Shown piece after piece: positions 9,659-18,884 of a DNA stretch of 64,000 nucleotides. Position numbers and translations under genes: made by a program. The notes under the pieces are model-generated. The model saw nothing but the letters and a program-made list of their open reading frames with translations. It did no database searches and was not told where the DNA came from. How positions within the stretch are numbered: the first letter of the stretch is position 1; the number at the start of each line of letters is the position of its first letter. Source of the stretch: Emticicia sp. BO119 (GTDB taxonomy: Bacteria; Bacteroidota; Bacteroidia; Cytophagales; Spirosomataceae); assembly GCF_013912375.1 (NCBI RefSeq), contig NZ_JACETV010000001.1:1364001-1428000 (forward strand), written 5' to 3'.

Positions 9659-11080
9659 ATGGTAAAAACAGATTTTGATGCAATAATAGTTGGGTCAGGG
9701 CCAAATGGGCTATCTGCTGCCATTGCTTTGCAACAAGCTGGGGTCTCTGTCTTATTGATTGAAGCTAAAGAGACTATTGGGGGCGGACTAAGATCTGCTG
9801 AATTGACCCTGCCGGGTTTTATACATGATATTTGTTCTGCGATTCATCCTCTGGCATTAGCTTCACCATTTTTCAGAACCTTACACTTGGATAAATACGG
9901 GCTGGAATTTATACAGCCGACGGTGGCGGCGGCACATCCCTTTGACAATGGTTCAATAGCTTTGCTCAATAAGTCGATAGAAGAAACGGCATCAGGATTA
10001 GGGAATGACAAAGCGATATATCTGAAACTGATTGGGCCATTAACAAAGCAATTGCCCTTATTGGCAAGTGATATTTTAGCCCCTTTAAGTGTCCCACAGA
10101 ATTTTTTTGCATATACTAATTTTGGTCTTAAAGCGCTTCTACCCGCCAGTATTTTGGCAAAACTTTTTTCAACTGAAGCCACCAAAGGTTTATGGGCTGG
10201 AATGTCGGCTCATTCAATACTGCCATTAAATAGTTTTACTACTTCTGCAATAGGCTTGGTGTTGTTAGCTGCAGGCCATACTTTTGGCTGGCCGATTCCA
10301 AAAGGCGGGTCACAACAAATAGCTAATGCGTTAGCGGCTTACTTTCAAGCTATTGGGGGTAAAATTGAAACTAATTTTTATGTAAAATCTTTGCAACAAT
10401 TACCATCTTCAAGGGCAATATTATTTGATATAACCCCGAAACAACTCTTGCAAATAGCCGGGCATACTTTTTCTTCTTTTTATGAATGGCAATTACAAAA
10501 ATATAGGTATGGTATGGGGGTTTTTAAGATAGACTGGGCACTGGCAGAAGCAGTTCCTTTTAAAGCAAAAGAAAACCTGCTGGCCGGGACAGTCCATTTA
10601 GGTGGAAGTTTTAAAGAGATAGCTTTGAGCGAGCAACAGGTTTGGAGGGGGCATCATCCTGAAACACCCTTTGTATTATTGGCACAGCAAAGTCTTTTTG
10701 ATTCAACCCGCGCACCAATTGGAAAGCATACCTTATGGGGATACTGCCATGTTCCGGCCAATTCAACCAAAGACATGACTTTTGCAATTGAAAAACAAAT
10801 CGAGAGATTTGCACCAGGATTCAGAGAACGAATATTAGCAAGGCATACTATGAATAGTAACCAGTTGGAAGAGTATAATCCGAATTATGTAGGGGGAGAT
10901 ATTAATGGAGGAGTTATGGATGTAAGACAACTATTTACACGTCCTGCTTTGCGGTGGTCACCTTACCGGACATCAACCAAAGGTCTTTATATTTGTTCTT
11001 CCTCAACCCCTCCGGGTGGAGGAGTACATGGCATGTGCGGATACCATGCAGCACAAAGAGTTTTAAAAGATTTATTTTAA
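9659..11080 (+). CDS. FAD-dependent oxidoreductase, phytoene desaturase/carotenoid isomerase-like
   Basis: A 473-residue flavoprotein. The N-terminal Rossmann motif is VGSGPNGLSAAIALQQAG followed by VLLIEAKETIGGG, and the C-terminal FAD contact region reads YICSSSTPPGGGVHGMCGYHAA, both as in CrtI/CrtISO-type oxidoreductases. Bacteroidota proteins of this group are usually annotated simply as NAD(P)/FAD-dependent oxidoreductases and their substrates are mostly unknown; no other carotenoid gene is in the window. I chose ATG at 9659, six residues before the first beta strand; a TTG at 9644 would add only five residues. The next gene starts 61 bases downstream. Confidence 0.75.
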   Translation: MVKTDFDAIIVGSGPNGLSAAIALQQAGVSVLLIEAKETIGGGLRSAELTLPGFIHDICSAIHPLALASPFFRTLHLDKYGLEFIQPTVAAAHPFDNGSIALLNKSIEETASGLGNDKAIYLKLIGPLTKQLPLLASDILAPLSVPQNFFAYTNFGLKALLPASILAKLFSTEATKGLWAGMSAHSILPLNSFTTSAIGLVLLAAGHTFGWPIPKGGSQQIANALAAYFQAIGGKIETNFYVKSLQQLPSSRAILFDITPKQLLQIAGHTFSSFYEWQLQKYRYGMGVFKIDWALAEAVPFKAKENLLAGTVHLGGSFKEIALSEQQVWRGHHPETPFVLLAQQSLFDSTRAPIGKHTLWGYCHVPANSTKDMTFAIEKQIERFAPGFRERILARHTMNSNQLEEYNPNYVGGDINGGVMDVRQLFTRPALRWSPYRTSTKGLYICSSSTPPGGGVHGMCGYHAAQRVLKDLF

Positions 11081-11141
11081 AGACAATTTAAGAAAGAATT
11101 ATTAATATTACCCTTTAAAACTACTCTAATCACTTTAAATT

Positions 11142-12401
11142 ATGTCTACCTCTACTAAAAAAATTACTTTAACAGAAGATTGGACTGTCGTTATCTTAGG
11201 TTTTTCCATCGTTTTATTGGCTATTTCAGGATTTTTATTACCAATTCCATCTTTTGGATGGAGCAATTCTACCGAATTATTTACGAAAGTGTTATCAATA
11301 GACAATCTGCAGAAAATTATTATTCAGTTAGTAGCAGTTATGGTTGTCTCGGTGATAGGAGCAACTCTTTTAGGTAATCATATTAAACCATTTTTGACAG
11401 GCCTACCGATTGTGTATATGTTAACAATACTGGCTTTAATAATAACCGGGAATAAGACCATCAAAAGCTTAAATCTTGAAGCTGTTATCTTTAGCTTAGC
11501 TATTGGCTTATTGATTGGCAATAGCATTAAGCTTCCTGCCTGGCTTAAATCGGCATTGTCTACTGAGCTATTCGTAAAAATAGGCTTAGTATTATTGGGC
11601 ACAAGTGTAATTTTTTCTGATATTCTTAAGTCAGGTTCATTAGGATTAATCCAGGCTCTGGTAGTAGTTATTTCTGTATGGTATTTTGCTTTCTGGATTT
11701 CAAAGAAACTGGGTATTGATGAAGAAATGGGTATCATGCTTTCGAGTGCGGTTTCAATTTGTGGAGTATCGGCTGCAATTGCTACCTCTGGAGCTATTAA
11801 AGGTGACTCCAAGAAATTATCTTATGTCATTTCATTAGTATTAATAACGGCAATTCCTATGATGATATTTATGCCTTATATTGCAAAAGTAATGGGGCTT
11901 TCGCAAGAAGTGACAGGTGCATGGTTAGGAGGCACAATTGATACTACAGGAGCAGTTGTAGCCTCTGGTTCATTAGTAGGAGAGGTAGCTCTGAAAATAA
12001 GTACTATTGTTAAATTCTCCCAAAATGTATTATTGGGGGTTGCCGCTTTTGCTATTTCAATTTATTGGACTTACACAAATAATCCTTTAGCAAAAGACAA
12101 AGATACAAAGCCCTCGATGTTAGTCATCTGGGAACGCTTTCCTAAATTTGTTTTAGGTTTTGTAGGTGCGTCATTGTTATTCTCTTTTGTTTTATCGGCT
12201 GATACTGTTAGTAACGTAAAGGATAGTTTGAAGAATTTTCAAGGCTTATGGTTTGCTTTAGCTTTTACAAGCATAGGATTAGAAACTAATTTCGCAGATT
12301 TATTTAATAAAGACAGTAAAAAACCATTATATGCTTTTCTGATTGCACAGACCTTTAATATTTTTATAACTTTAGTTATTGCTTATTTTTTATTCAAATA
12401 A
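11142..12401 (+). CDS. YeiH/UPF0324 family permease (putative sulfate exporter family)
   Basis: A 419-residue membrane protein with about 11 hydrophobic segments. Motifs fit the UPF0324/YeiH family: FVKIGLVLLGTSVIF, SAVSICGVSAAIATSGAI, GAWLGGTIDTTGAVVASG and FALAFTSIGLETNF-like near the end (ALAFTSIGLETNF). The family is called putative sulfate exporter, mainly from gene context in other bacteria; transport has not been firmly assigned. The metY gene two genes upstream is a possible sulfur-related link but the intervening flavoprotein makes this weak. Confidence 0.85.
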   Translation: MSTSTKKITLTEDWTVVILGFSIVLLAISGFLLPIPSFGWSNSTELFTKVLSIDNLQKIIIQLVAVMVVSVIGATLLGNHIKPFLTGLPIVYMLTILALIITGNKTIKSLNLEAVIFSLAIGLLIGNSIKLPAWLKSALSTELFVKIGLVLLGTSVIFSDILKSGSLGLIQALVVVISVWYFAFWISKKLGIDEEMGIMLSSAVSICGVSAAIATSGAIKGDSKKLSYVISLVLITAIPMMIFMPYIAKVMGLSQEVTGAWLGGTIDTTGAVVASGSLVGEVALKISTIVKFSQNVLLGVAAFAISIYWTYTNNPLAKDKDTKPSMLVIWERFPKFVLGFVGASLLFSFVLSADTVSNVKDSLKNFQGLWFALAFTSIGLETNFADLFNKDSKKPLYAFLIAQTFNIFITLVIAYFLFK

Positions 12402-12540
12402 TTATGGTTTCATTAAAATTGCCGTATTTTGATTTTTCAAACTGTCGCATTTTTTCTTCTGTTGTGGTAGGTAAAATATTGACTCACTTTATGAAGCAAT
12501 AGCATTAAAAGTTGATAAACTTTGAAAAGGGATTTTAAAA

Positions 12541-12586
12541 TAATCTACTAATATAATAGATTATATAGATTAATAGTCTATATTTG
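12541..12586 (+). promoter_or_regulatory. AT-rich repeated site and -7 box before the cysteine-free peroxiredoxin-like gene
   Basis: TAATCTA (12541-12547) is followed by TAGATTA at 12557-12563 and again at 12566-12572, one inverted and one direct relation, and then by TATATTTG (12579-12586), a -7-like box. No TTTG box lies at the right distance. The repeats overlap the promoter spacer, where an operator would be expected; the binding protein is unknown. Confidence 0.35.
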
Positions 12587-12634
12587 TGCCATAAGTAGAA
12601 TTCACGACAATAAAACCATAATTATTTTACTGAA

Positions 12635-13276
12635 ATGATTAAAAATAAGGGAAAATATGATGATGCTTTCTGGGATACTGAAATTCCAATAAAAAGGAAT
12701 AATACTAAGTTATTTCCTTTGCTAACTGGCTCAAAAGTACCAGATATTAGCTTCAAAAAGGAAATGGGTATATGGCAAAAGGTTTCTTATCGATTCAATT
12801 ATACATCTGCGTCTATTAAGACAATTATTGATAATAAGCCCTTAGTAATTAGCTTCTTATCGGGCGGGTGGAATAATTATGGTTTAAAGCATTTGAACCT
12901 ATTGAGTGAGGCTTATCAGGAAATTATTGCATTAGGTGGTAATTTGTTAGTGATTGTTCAGGCTTCATATAGTGATATGGGAGAGATGGTACAGTATTTT
13001 AGAATTCCATTCAATGTAATTGCTGACCCCCAAAATGAAATTTCGGAGAAATTTGGTCTGTTTTCGAAAGAAATACCTGTTTGGAATAAAGTAACAGGTA
13101 TTTCAGAAGAGGTACCTATTCCAGCAACTTATGTATTAAATCAGTATGGTCATATTATTTATCATACGATAGATGAAGATTTCCTGCATACTTTTTCAGC
13201 CACAAAGGTTTTAGGGGCTGTATTTGCCGCAGCCAATCGAGTTCCTTATACTGCTAATTATAATTATGCAGCTTAA
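12635..13276 (+). CDS. Peroxiredoxin-fold protein lacking all cysteines
   Basis: A 213-residue protein resembling AhpC/TSA-type redoxins. The order LTGSKVPDISF, KPLVISFLSGGWNNYGLKHLN, GGNLLVIVQASYSDMGEM, FNVIADPQNEISEKFGLF and PATYVLNQYGHIIYH follows a peroxiredoxin domain. Where functional members have the peroxidatic cysteine (GGWCPYC or similar) this protein has SGGWNNYG, and the whole sequence contains no cysteine, so it cannot be a thiol peroxidase or disulfide oxidoreductase. A structural, binding or regulatory role is possible but unknown. The gene stands alone, with an AT-rich repeated site upstream. Confidence 0.7.
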   Translation: MIKNKGKYDDAFWDTEIPIKRNNTKLFPLLTGSKVPDISFKKEMGIWQKVSYRFNYTSASIKTIIDNKPLVISFLSGGWNNYGLKHLNLLSEAYQEIIALGGNLLVIVQASYSDMGEMVQYFRIPFNVIADPQNEISEKFGLFSKEIPVWNKVTGISEEVPIPATYVLNQYGHIIYHTIDEDFLHTFSATKVLGAVFAAANRVPYTANYNYAA

Positions 13277-13397
13277 AAATTCAGTAACTTAGTGCTTGTA
13301 TGATTCAGAAATGGGATAGGTACAAATAATAAATCAATGTTCTTCTACTAATAATATGGTTTAAAATTAATCATTCATCCATACAATAGATTTTATT

Positions 13398-13970
13398 ATG
13401 AAACTCTCTGCAAATATCAATTTTCTGACAATTCCTGGACTTGCAAGTTCAGGACCAAAACATTGGCAGACACTTTGGGAGAAACAATATCCTTATTTGT
13501 TTACACGGGTCGAGCAAGATAACTGGGACTTGCCTGTATGTAGGCTTTGGATTGAAAAACTACAACACTACATTGAAAGTCTGAAGAAACCGACTGTTTT
13601 GGTAGCACATAGTATGGGGTGTATAACGGTTGCTCATTGGGCTAAAAATTATTTTTCTCCTTTAATAATTGGAGCTTTTTTGGTTGCCCCTGCGGACGTT
13701 GAATATTCTGAAAGATTAAGCTTTGCCGAAGGCTTTAACCCGATTCCTTATACAACACTTCCATTTGAAAGCGTTGTGGTTTCAAGTACAAACGATATTT
13801 ATGCTACGATAAAACGGTCGGAATATTTTGCAAAAGGCTGGGGTAGCACTTTTTTAAATGTAGGCGATAAAGGCCATATAAATGCAAATTCTGGTATTGG
13901 AGAATGGGAAGAAGGTAAAATTATACTAAACCAATTTTTAGAAGTTTTAAATAATAATTCACGATTATGA
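13398..13970 (+). CDS. RBBP9/YdeN family serine hydrolase
   Basis: A 190-residue small alpha/beta hydrolase. N-terminal FLTIPGLASSGPKHWQTLWE, the nucleophile elbow VAHSMGCITVAHWA, an acid-loop VVSSTNDIYA and the final GDKGHINANSG supply the Ser-Asp-His triad in the family order. YdeN/RBBP9 proteins are small cytoplasmic serine hydrolases of poorly known substrate. Length is typical (about 180-195). There is no signal peptide. It lies about 120 bases after the peroxiredoxin-like gene and 165 bases before an aldo/keto reductase with its own -7 box, so an operon is uncertain. Confidence 0.82.
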   Translation: MKLSANINFLTIPGLASSGPKHWQTLWEKQYPYLFTRVEQDNWDLPVCRLWIEKLQHYIESLKKPTVLVAHSMGCITVAHWAKNYFSPLIIGAFLVAPADVEYSERLSFAEGFNPIPYTTLPFESVVVSSTNDIYATIKRSEYFAKGWGSTFLNVGDKGHINANSGIGEWEEGKIILNQFLEVLNNNSRL

Positions 13971-14135
13971 TATGTGGAATAGAATTTCTGTAGAAATTTA
14001 GTATAAAATTTAGAAGTTTATCAGGGTACTTTTTATCTATTGACATTAGATGAGAGGTATTGTTACATTTTTTTTCGATTCAAGGAATTTTATAAAATTT
14101 GTCTATTTTTGTGGCAGTATAATAAATATATCTTA

Positions 14136-15038
14136 ATGAAAAAAGTTTACCTAAGTGATTCGGGCCCGAAAGTATCAGAGGCAATTTATGGTTTCTGGAG
14201 ATGGAACAACGAGGGGCAGTCTACAACCACAAAGATTGAAAAACTCATAAATCTTTGCTTAGAGTTAGATGTTAATACCTTTGATCACGCAGATGTGTAT
14301 GGTAATTATACCATAGAAGAACATTTTGGCAAAATTATTAAAAGTAAGTCTTTTAAGCGTGAAGATATAGTACTTTTTAGCAAATGTGGTATCAGACGCT
14401 CTAATGATGACATGTTTGATTACTATGATACTTCAAGCGAACATATCATAAAAAGCGTAGATAATTCATTAAAAAGACTCAAAACCGATTACCTTGATAT
14501 TTTTCTGCTACATCAAAGTGATTTCTTAGCAGACCCCGAACAAACAGCGATGGCTTTGTCTCAAGTGGTTAATTCAGGCAAGGTTAATCATATAGGTGTA
14601 GCTAACTTTTCAGTCTTCCAGCATCAATTACTGGCCTCTTATTTGACAATTCCGATCGTGACAAATCATATCGAATTAAACCTAATGAATACATCAGCTA
14701 TTGAAGATGGACGGATTGATTTTATCAAACAGAATTTCAGTAAGCCTTTAGCATGGGCACCCTTAGCAGGAGGTAGGATTCTGAGTGGCGAAGATGAAAA
14801 AGCGGTCAATGTAAGAGCAAAATTAGAAAAAATAGGAGCTAAATACGACGCTAATATTGAGCAAACGGCAGTAGCATGGTTAATGAAATTAGGTACTTTA
14901 CCTATTATCGGTTCAATTTCTGAAAGCCGAATCAGAAATGCAGCAAGCGCAACAGAGGTTAAATTAAGCCATCAGGATTGGTATGAAATTTATAATGTGG
15001 TATGTCCGGTAAGAAATATTGATATATCGCACGAGTGA
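14136..15038 (+). CDS. Aldo/keto reductase (YdhF-like)
   Basis: A 300-residue NADPH-dependent (beta/alpha)8 oxidoreductase. The catalytic residues are visible in family order: Asp and Tyr in TFDHADVYGNYTIEEHFG, Lys in VLFSKCGIRR and His in IFLLHQSDFL; PIIGSISESRIRNA is the cofactor-phosphate region. I start it at ATG 14136 (MKKVYLSDSG), the usual family N-terminus. An upstream in-frame TTG at 14040 would add 32 residues unlike the family and would place the -7-like box TATTTTTG (14104-14111) inside the gene. The physiological substrate is unknown. The next gene begins one base after its stop. Confidence 0.85.
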   Translation: MKKVYLSDSGPKVSEAIYGFWRWNNEGQSTTTKIEKLINLCLELDVNTFDHADVYGNYTIEEHFGKIIKSKSFKREDIVLFSKCGIRRSNDDMFDYYDTSSEHIIKSVDNSLKRLKTDYLDIFLLHQSDFLADPEQTAMALSQVVNSGKVNHIGVANFSVFQHQLLASYLTIPIVTNHIELNLMNTSAIEDGRIDFIKQNFSKPLAWAPLAGGRILSGEDEKAVNVRAKLEKIGAKYDANIEQTAVAWLMKLGTLPIIGSISESRIRNAASATEVKLSHQDWYEIYNVVCPVRNIDISHE

Positions 15039-15039
15039 A

Positions 15040-15501
15040 ATGAACCTTGACCTAAGCAAAGCCTTTGATGGAGCATTTGATACTTTTAAAGTATTTGACC
15101 AACTAAATATCAGTCTGGCAAGTGAAACGTTAGACAATACACCTAAAAGTATCTGGCAAATACTAAATCATTTAGTTATCTGGCAAACTTATCAGATCAA
15201 ATTATTAAAAGGAGAGAATACAAATCTTATCAATGAGTTTGATAGCTGGTCTTGTGATAAGCAGATAGCACATCAGAATATACTAAATGAAGTAATTGCT
15301 TTATTTAATAATCAAATTCAAGAAATAAAAAGCGAATTGACTCAAAAAGTTAATGAAATAGAGAGTATTAGTAACCGGATCAGATTATTTCAAGAGTTAT
15401 CCTCACATTTATCATTTCATTTGGGAGAAATAATTTTAATACGAAGACAGCTTAAAAACTATCCTTTACCCCATGAAATGATATCTTTTTTAGTTAGCTG
15501 A
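15040..15501 (+). CDS. DinB superfamily-like protein
   Basis: A 153-residue predicted four-helix protein. SIWQILNHLVIWQ early and LSSHLSFHLGEIILIRRQL late provide a His plus an HxxxH pair, the three-His metal site layout of DinB/YfiT-like proteins, many of which are thiol-dependent transferases or are uncharacterised. The ATG at 15040 follows the preceding stop (15036-15038) by one base, so the two genes are translationally coupled; an upstream in-frame TTG at 15019 would overlap the reductase. A strong terminator follows. Confidence 0.65.
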   Translation: MNLDLSKAFDGAFDTFKVFDQLNISLASETLDNTPKSIWQILNHLVIWQTYQIKLLKGENTNLINEFDSWSCDKQIAHQNILNEVIALFNNQIQEIKSELTQKVNEIESISNRIRLFQELSSHLSFHLGEIILIRRQLKNYPLPHEMISFLVS

Positions 15502-15520
15502 ATTGAATAACTCCACAAAT

Positions 15521-15562
15521 AAAAATCCATTGCAAAAGTAGCTTTTGTAATGGATTTTTATT
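15521..15562 (+). terminator. Intrinsic terminator after the DinB-like gene
   Basis: A 14-bp stem (15525-15538 with 15542-15555, one G-T pair, loop TAG) is extended by A4/T4 and followed by a T-rich tail. Confidence 0.85.
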
Positions 15563-15613
15563 TGATTTCTTTACATTTGTTATAAGACACTCAAACGCTT
15601 CTTTCACTAAACT

Positions 15614-17203
15614 ATGAAACCCTTCTACTTTTTTCTTTGTCTTACGCTTAGTACTGCTATTTATGCCCAAAAAAACAAATCAGGAGGCTTATTAAAGCCA
15701 GAGCAGGCATTAATGGATATTCGCCATTATACTTTGGCTTTAGAAGTAAAACCAGGTTCTCAGAGTATCGAGGGTTATACAGAAATAGATTTGATAACCA
15801 ATAAAAGTACTGATGTATTGCTTTTTGATTTGGTAGAAAGTTTCACTATTGCTAAAGTATGGGTGAATGGAGAAGAAGAACCCTTTAAGTTTGAAAACGA
15901 ATTGATAAGAATCAAATTGGCATCAACTTTAGCACCCGGAAAAGCTAAAGTGAAAATTCAGTATAGTGGTAAGCCCATTATAGCCACTCGACCCCCGTGG
16001 AATGGTGGTTTTACCTGGTCTGTTGATACTACAGGTACTCCCTGGATAGCTATTACTTGTCAGAGTGAGGGAGCGAGAATGTATTTTCCATGTAAAGACC
16101 ATCCAAGTGATGAAGCAAATGAGGGTGCTGATTTGATAATTACTGTTCCGAAGGGTTTGGTAGTGGCAGGACCAGGTCTTTTACAAAGTGAGATTACAAA
16201 AAAGGATAAGAGTATCTTCCACTGGAAAACTAATTACACTATTAACAATTATAGCATTCTTTTCAATATAGGCAAATTCAGAGTAGTTTCCAGAAATTAT
16301 ACTACAATTGATGGGCATACGCTGCCTATGCAATTTTATGTATTAAAAGAGCATATAGATAAAGCAGAAAAACATCTGGACATTTTTGAAAGAATTGTAC
16401 GAACACAAGAAAAATATTTTGGAGAGTATCCTTGGGTTAACGAAAAAATTGCCATTTGTGAGACACCGCATTTAGGAATGGAACACCAGACTATGAATGC
16501 TTACGGTAATAAATTCAGATATACCTTGGTAGGAGGTAAGGAGTTTGACTGGCTGATGCACCATGAATTCGGGCATGAGTGGTGGGGTAATAAGGTAACT
16601 GGTATCGACTGGGCTGATATGTGGATACAAGAAGGAATATGTTCTTTTGGTGATGCAATGTACACCCGCGAGCATGAAGGAGAAGAAGCTTACCAGAAAA
16701 GAATGGAAAGAACAGGTAGAGCTACCCAAAATAAAATACCAGTGGTTTTAGGCGAGCACATGAATGCAGACACAGTTTATCATGCCGATATTTATGGGAA
16801 AGGTGCTTTTTTTATGCACACACTGAGGTATATTATTGGAGATGATATTTTCTTTCCTGCATTGAGAAAATTTGCCACAAGTCCAGAATTTACCTATGAT
16901 AATTTAGTGAATACAAATAATGTGGAGGCATTTTTTAGTAAAGAATCAAAGCAAAATCTAAGGCCACTATTTGATTTTTATTTACGTACTATTAATAAAT
17001 TAGAGATTGATGTAAAAAGAATCAGTGATGATGAGTATCTGATTTCTTCACTCAATTATCCTACATCTTTGCCAGTTGATATTCAGATAGACAATAAAAT
17101 AGAGCGCAAAATGATTGCTTCTGAAGCAATTAAGATAAAAAGTAAAACCACCCCAATAATTGATCCGAAGAGTTTTTATCTCAAAAAAGTAATTTATGAG
17201 TAA
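15614..17203 (+). CDS. M1 family metallopeptidase (aminopeptidase-like), exported
   Basis: A 529-residue protein with a signal peptide ending near residue 18 (TAIYAQ). The zinc site HEFGH occupies residues 317-321 with the third ligand Glu340 in DMWIQEGICSF, the exact HEXXH-X18-E spacing of the gluzincin M1 family. The substrate-binding motif usually written GAMEN is replaced by LGMEHQTMNAYGN, common in the shorter Bacteroidota members. An N-terminal beta sandwich (about residues 30-215) precedes the catalytic domain. The protein lacks the long C-terminal helical domain of PepN. It probably trims peptides in the periplasm. A -7-like TACATTTG lies at 15572-15579. Confidence 0.9.
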   Translation: MKPFYFFLCLTLSTAIYAQKNKSGGLLKPEQALMDIRHYTLALEVKPGSQSIEGYTEIDLITNKSTDVLLFDLVESFTIAKVWVNGEEEPFKFENELIRIKLASTLAPGKAKVKIQYSGKPIIATRPPWNGGFTWSVDTTGTPWIAITCQSEGARMYFPCKDHPSDEANEGADLIITVPKGLVVAGPGLLQSEITKKDKSIFHWKTNYTINNYSILFNIGKFRVVSRNYTTIDGHTLPMQFYVLKEHIDKAEKHLDIFERIVRTQEKYFGEYPWVNEKIAICETPHLGMEHQTMNAYGNKFRYTLVGGKEFDWLMHHEFGHEWWGNKVTGIDWADMWIQEGICSFGDAMYTREHEGEEAYQKRMERTGRATQNKIPVVLGEHMNADTVYHADIYGKGAFFMHTLRYIIGDDIFFPALRKFATSPEFTYDNLVNTNNVEAFFSKESKQNLRPLFDFYLRTINKLEIDVKRISDDEYLISSLNYPTSLPVDIQIDNKIERKMIASEAIKIKSKTTPIIDPKSFYLKKVIYE

Positions 17204-17220
17204 TAGTTTTTTAAAAACGT

Positions 17221-17251
17221 TTTGCAGGTAGTGGCTAATCTGCTAATTTTG
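17221..17251 (+). promoter_or_regulatory. Promoter of guaA
   Basis: TTTG at 17221-17224, a 19-base spacer and TAATTTTG at 17244-17251 match the Bacteroidota consensus. The 5' untranslated region would be about 10 bases, so no riboswitch can fit before guaA. Confidence 0.7.
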
Positions 17252-17268
17252 CATTTTAGAAACCTATC

Positions 17269-18798
17269 ATGACAGAACAAATCCTTATTCTTGATTTCGG
17301 CTCACAATTTACACAATTGATTGCCCGAAGAGTCAGAGAGCTAAATGTGTATTGTGAGATACACCCTTTCAATAAAATTCCAACGATTACTTCAGAAATA
17401 AAGGGCATTATCCTATCGGGAAGCCCCTGTTCAGTACGTGAAGAAGATGCTCCTATTGTGAATTGGCAAAATTTTCCTGAAGAAATTCCAATTTTAGGTA
17501 TTTGTTACGGTGCCCAAATGATGGCGCAAACAGGCGGAGGAGAAGTTATGCCGTCATCTATCCGAGAATATGGCCGCACTATTCTGAATAAAATTGATAA
17601 TCGGTATTCTTTATTTAATGAGGTAGCAGATAATACGCAGGTCTGGATGTCTCACAGCGATACCATTGCCAGTCCTCCAACAGGTGCTGATATTATTGCT
17701 TCTACCGATACAGTAAAAGTAGCAGCTTTTAAATTGCGTGACCAACCACGTTATGGTATCCAGTTCCACCCAGAGGTTACACATACACTACAAGGTAAAG
17801 CTATTCTGAAAAATTTTGTTGTTGATATCTGTGCATGTTCACAAAACTGGACACCTGATTCATTTGCAGAAGCGACCATTAAAGAATTAAAGGAAAAATT
17901 GGGAGATGACAAAGTAATTATGGGCTTATCTGGCGGAGTTGATTCCTCAGTTGCGGCAACTTTAATTCATTATGCTATCGGAAAAAATCTCTATTGCATT
18001 TTTGTTGATAATGGCCTTCTAAGAAAAAATGAATTTGAAGAAGTATTAGAATCTTACAAAGGTTTAGGCTTAAATGTAATCGGTGTTAATGCAAAAGAAC
18101 AATTCTATAAAGCCCTTGAAGGTTTAACAGACCCTGAGGCCAAACGAAAAGCTATTGGTAAAACGTTCATCGATGTTTTTGATGCAGAAGCACATAAAGT
18201 TGAAGGTGCAGCATGGTTAGGACAAGGCACTATTTATCCGGATGTTATTGAATCTGTTTCAGTAAAAGGCCCATCGGTTACTATTAAATCTCACCACAAC
18301 GTGGGGGGCTTGCCAGACTTTATGAAATTGCAGGTAGTTGAGCCTTTAAGACTTTTATTTAAAGATGGTGTGCGTGAGGTGGGTAAGTCCTTAGATATTC
18401 CGCAGAATATCCTTGGTCGCCATCCTTTTCCGGGCCCAGGTTTAGCCATACGTATTCTGGGGGATATTACAGAAGAGAAAGTACATATTTTACAAGAGGT
18501 AGATGCCATTTTTATCAATGCTTTGAAAGATAGCGGCTTGTATGATAAAGTCTGGCAGGCTGGTGCAATTTTATTGCCTATACAAAGTGTAGGAGTAATG
18601 GGTGATGAACGTACTTATGAGAAAGTTGTCGCCTTGCGTGCAGTAACAAGCGTAGATGGAATGACTGCCGACTGGGCTCATTTACCTTATGAATTTTTAG
18701 CCGATGTATCGAACGAAATTATTAACCGGGTAAAAGGTGTTAACCGGGTCGTGTATGACATCAGTTCAAAACCACCAGCTACCATTGAATGGGAGTAA
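17269..18798 (+). CDS. guaA: GMP synthase (glutamine-hydrolysing)
   Basis: A 509-residue enzyme that aminates XMP to GMP using glutamine and ATP, the last step of guanine nucleotide synthesis. The N-terminal class I amidotransferase domain has the nucleophile Cys79 in [11 protein letters not shown] and the His/Glu of [10 protein letters not shown]. The ATP pyrophosphatase loop GLSGGVDSS follows near residue 220, and the C-terminal dimerisation domain ends in the family signature [14 protein letters not shown]. Length is normal. It has its own promoter and ends in a very strong hairpin, so it is monocistronic. Confidence 0.98.
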   Translation: MTEQILILDFGSQFTQLIARRVRELNVYCEIHPFNKIPTITSEIKGIILSGSPCSVREEDAPIVNWQNFPEEIPILGICYGAQMMAQTGGGEVMPSSIREYGRTILNKIDNRYSLFNEVADNTQVWMSHSDTIASPPTGADIIASTDTVKVAAFKLRDQPRYGIQFHPEVTHTLQGKAILKNFVVDICACSQNWTPDSFAEATIKELKEKLGDDKVIMGLSGGVDSSVAATLIHYAIGKNLYCIFVDNGLLRKNEFEEVLESYKGLGLNVIGVNAKEQFYKALEGLTDPEAKRKAIGKTFIDVFDAEAHKVEGAAWLGQGTIYPDVIESVSVKGPSVTIKSHHNVGGLPDFMKLQVVEPLRLLFKDGVREVGKSLDIPQNILGRHPFPGPGLAIRILGDITEEKVHILQEVDAIFINALKDSGLYDKVWQAGAILLPIQSVGVMGDERTYEKVVALRAVTSVDGMTADWAHLPYEFLADVSNEIINRVKGVNRVVYDISSKPPATIEWE

Positions 18799-18805
18799 AA
18801 TATTG

Positions 18806-18865
18806 AGGCTTATATAGTATAAAGGCTCTTTCATCATTGAAAGAGCCTTTATACTATATAAGCCT
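18806..18865. terminator. Bidirectional terminator with perfect 28-bp stem
   Basis: Arms 18806-18833 and 18838-18865 are perfect inverted repeats of 28 bases around the loop TCAT. It sits between the convergent guaA and WecA-like genes and can serve both. Confidence 0.85.
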
Positions 18866-18884
18866 GAAGGATTCTTGAGCGCGA

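Noticed and set aside
14040-14135. TTG-initiated N-terminal extension of the aldo/keto reductase
   Set aside because: Residues 1-32 do not match the family and contain the -7-like box TATTTTTG; ATG at 14136 is the family start.
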